The notes beneath the pieces are model-generated. The model had not been told where the DNA came from and made no database searches. It saw only the letters and a program-made list of their open reading frames with translations. Below are positions 61,703-64,000 of a stretch of 64,000 nt of DNA, piece by piece. Source of the stretch: Cytobacillus depressus (GTDB lineage Bacteria; Bacillota; Bacilli; Bacillales; Cytobacillaceae). The stretch spans positions 310,001-374,000 of the forward strand of contig NZ_WBOS01000001.1 in the NCBI RefSeq assembly GCF_008923245.1, written 5' to 3'. The position numbers were made by a program, and so were the translations under genes. Every line of letters begins with the position of its first letter. Within the stretch, counting starts at the first letter, position 1.

Positions 61703-62874
61703 TAAAATTCCCTCGCAAATACTCTTTGCTGTTCAATATTTTCCTTTAATGCTTCAAAGCGATCAGAGTAAAACTGGTCGACAATTGCAGCTGCTAATTC
61801 CCATGCAACAACACTTTCAGCAACAACGGCTGCAGCTGGAACTGCACAGCTATCAGACCGTTCGATACTGGCTGCAAAGGGTTCCTTTGTTTCAATATCT
61901 ACACTTTGGAGTGGCTTATACAATGTTGGAATCGGCTTCATTACCCCTCTAACGACAATTGGCATACCAGTTGACATGCCGCCTTCTAAGCCGCCTAAAC
62001 GATTTGTTTTGCGGAAATAGCCTTGCTCCTCGCTCCAGGCAATTTCATCATGTACCTCACTTCCAGGCTTGCTCGCAGCCTCAAATCCAATTCCAATCTC
62101 TACTCCTTTAAAGGCATTAATACTCATGATTCCACTCGCTAGTTTAGCGTCAAGCTTCCGATCATAATGAACATAGCTTCCTACTCCAGGAGGCATGCCT
62201 TCAACAATTACTTCAACGATCCCGCCGATAGAGTCACCTTGCTCCTTTGCTTCATCGATCGCCTTCATCATTTGTTTCTCAGCCTCCGGATCAATACAGC
62301 GAACTGGGGAGTTTTCTGTAATCTCCTTTAATTGATCAAGGGATTTGTATTCTCTAACAGATGATTTCACTCCGCCAATCTCTATTACATGACAGGCGAT
62401 ATTAATCCCTAACTCTTCTAGTAGCTTCTTTGCAACGGCACCAGCAGCAACCCTAACCGTTGTTTCTCTTGCTGAGGAACGTTCAAGCACGTTTCTCATA
62501 TCCCGATGGCCATATTTGAGCGCTCCGTTTAAATCGGCGTGTCCTGGACGAGGGCGAGAAATTTTTCTTTTGATTTCATCTTCTTCGTCAGGTGACAGTG
62601 GCTCTTGCCCCATAATTTTTGTCCAATGCTTCCAATCATTGTTTTCAACGACTAATGCTACTGGGGAGCCTAATGTATACCCGTGCCTTACTCCGCCAGT
62701 AATTTGAACGGTATCCTTTTCAATTTGCATTCTTCTGCCGCGGCCATGCCCTTTTTGACGTCTAGCCAATTCTGAATTTATATCGATCGCTGCTAATGGC
62801 ATACCTGCAGGCAGCCCTTCAATAATAGCTGTTAGCTGCGGTCCATGTGATTCCCCTGAAGTTAAGTACCTCAA
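61702..62874 (-). CDS. aroF: Chorismate synthase
   Basis: A 390-residue FMN-dependent enzyme, called aroC in E. coli. [48 protein letters not shown], and [15 protein letters not shown] are the family signatures. The start is TTG, eight bases after GGGGG; a second TTG six codons earlier has no better site. It is the first gene of the aroF-aroB-aroH-hisC series. Confidence 0.96.
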   Translation of the reverse strand: MRYLTSGESHGPQLTAIIEGLPAGMPLAAIDINSELARRQKGHGRGRRMQIEKDTVQITGGVRHGYTLGSPVALVVENNDWKHWTKIMGQEPLSPDEEDEIKRKISRPRPGHADLNGALKYGHRDMRNVLERSSARETTVRVAAGAVAKKLLEELGINIACHVIEIGGVKSSVREYKSLDQLKEITENSPVRCIDPEAEKQMMKAIDEAKEQGDSIGGIVEVIVEGMPPGVGSYVHYDRKLDAKLASGIMSINAFKGVEIGIGFEAASKPGSEVHDEIAWSEEQGYFRKTNRLGGLEGGMSTGMPIVVRGVMKPIPTLYKPLQSVDIETKEPFAASIERSDSCAVPAAAVVAESVVAWELAAAIVDQFYSDRFEALKENIEQQRVFAREF

Positions 62875-62903
62875 AACTCTTTCCCCCTTCAACTCATTAA
62901 AGA

Positions 62904-62932
62904 ATTATGTACCAATATAACATATCGACCAA
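62904..62932 (-). promoter_or_regulatory. Sigma-A promoter of the aro operon
   Basis: On the minus strand: TTGGTC (-35), a 17-base spacer, CATAAT (-10). It lies about 30 bases upstream of the aroF start codon. Confidence 0.62.
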
Positions 62933-63037
62933 AATATGAATAGTAAAAAAAGAAAATTCATTTTATTTTTTACGGATTAAGACGCAATACTTGAAATATG
63001 GAAAGGAGCCTGTAATTAATAAAACTCCAATTTTGTT

Positions 63038-63220
63038 CTGTTGATTTCCGCTGCAGGCACTTAGCGATCGGGGAGCCTCCTCGTCGCTATCGCTCCTGCG
63101 GGGTCTACCCTGTACACGCTTTTCCCGAAGGACATTGAATAAACATCCGTGAATTAGCACCTCAATGAAAAAATGCGTATGCATTTTGAGGATCTCGCGC
63201 CTTCCGCTCCAATCAACAAC
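63038..63220 (+). repeat. Family C interspersed repeat, full copy C3
   Basis: Ends GTTGATTTCCGCTGCAGGC and CTCCAATCAAC. Shares GCGATCGGGGAGCCTCCTCG, the GTCTACCCTGTACACGCTTT block, GGACATTGAATAAACATC and the ATGCGTATGCAT hairpin with C2. It lies between aroF and cheR; the rest of this 366-base gap holds only the aro promoter. Confidence 0.82.
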
Positions 63221-63241
63221 CAAATAGCAATATTAACAATA

Positions 63242-64000
<759 letters not shown>

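Noticed and set aside
62963-63223. 86-codon minus-strand frame
   Set aside because: It lies in repeat C3 and is not open in copy C2.

Overview
The window is a stretch of chromosome from an endospore-forming, low-GC member of the Bacillaceae. From the ypwA-like gene onward, gene order closely follows the Bacillus subtilis ypwA-ypvA-ypsC-rnpB-gpsB-ypsA-cotD-mrfB-mrfA ... ponA-ypoC-nth-dnaD-asnS-aspB-ypmB-ypmA-dinG-panDCB-birA-cca-bshA-bshB1-mgsA-dapB-ypjD-ypjC-ypjB-ypjA-qcrCBA-ypiF-ypiB-ypiA-aroA-tyrA-hisC-aroH-aroB-aroF-cheR block (recalled from memory, not aligned here). Spore genes (cotD-like, sspM, yppG-like, ypjB) and strong G+A-rich ribosome binding sites agree with this. The species cannot be named from the sequence alone. 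Most genes lie on the minus strand.

Layout. 1-1.8 kb: end of a ba3-type cytochrome oxidase operon. 1.9-5.9 kb: DMT exporter, M32 carboxypeptidase, MFS transporter and a tiny Cys-rich protein. 6-12.5 kb: DinG-like helicase, RNA methyltransferase, a PAS-GGDEF-EAL protein, RNase P RNA, GpsB. 12.7-17.6 kb: YpsA, CotD, the mitomycin-repair pair MrfB/MrfA. 17.7-23 kb: a lineage-specific segment with a frameshifted Crp/Fnr regulator, an Hsp20 and an Opp-type permease pair, one member of which is fused to an M1 metallopeptidase. 23-38.5 kb: small sporulation-related genes, recU-ponA, DNA repair and replication genes, asnS, aspB, dinG. 38.7-46.8 kb: pantothenate, biotin, tRNA-CCA, bacillithiol, methylglyoxal and lysine-pathway genes. 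47-55.3 kb: membrane proteins and the menaquinol:cytochrome c reductase. 55.3-62.9 kb: aromatic amino acid genes, but without the trp genes that sit between aroH and hisC in B. subtilis. End: cheR, cut by the window edge.

The non-coding DNA is the least expected part. Three unrelated families of interspersed repeats (called A, B and C here) give at least eleven full-length copies or remnants. A and B are hairpin-rich, and A shows compensatory changes between copies. A and B elements repeatedly end within a few bases of a stop codon. One 57-bp module is present in one copy of A and in one copy of B, in the same AGGAC loop context, and each family also has a copy in this window that lacks it. 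Other points of interest are a terminator-bearing leader in front of panB and several small genes under 60 codons.
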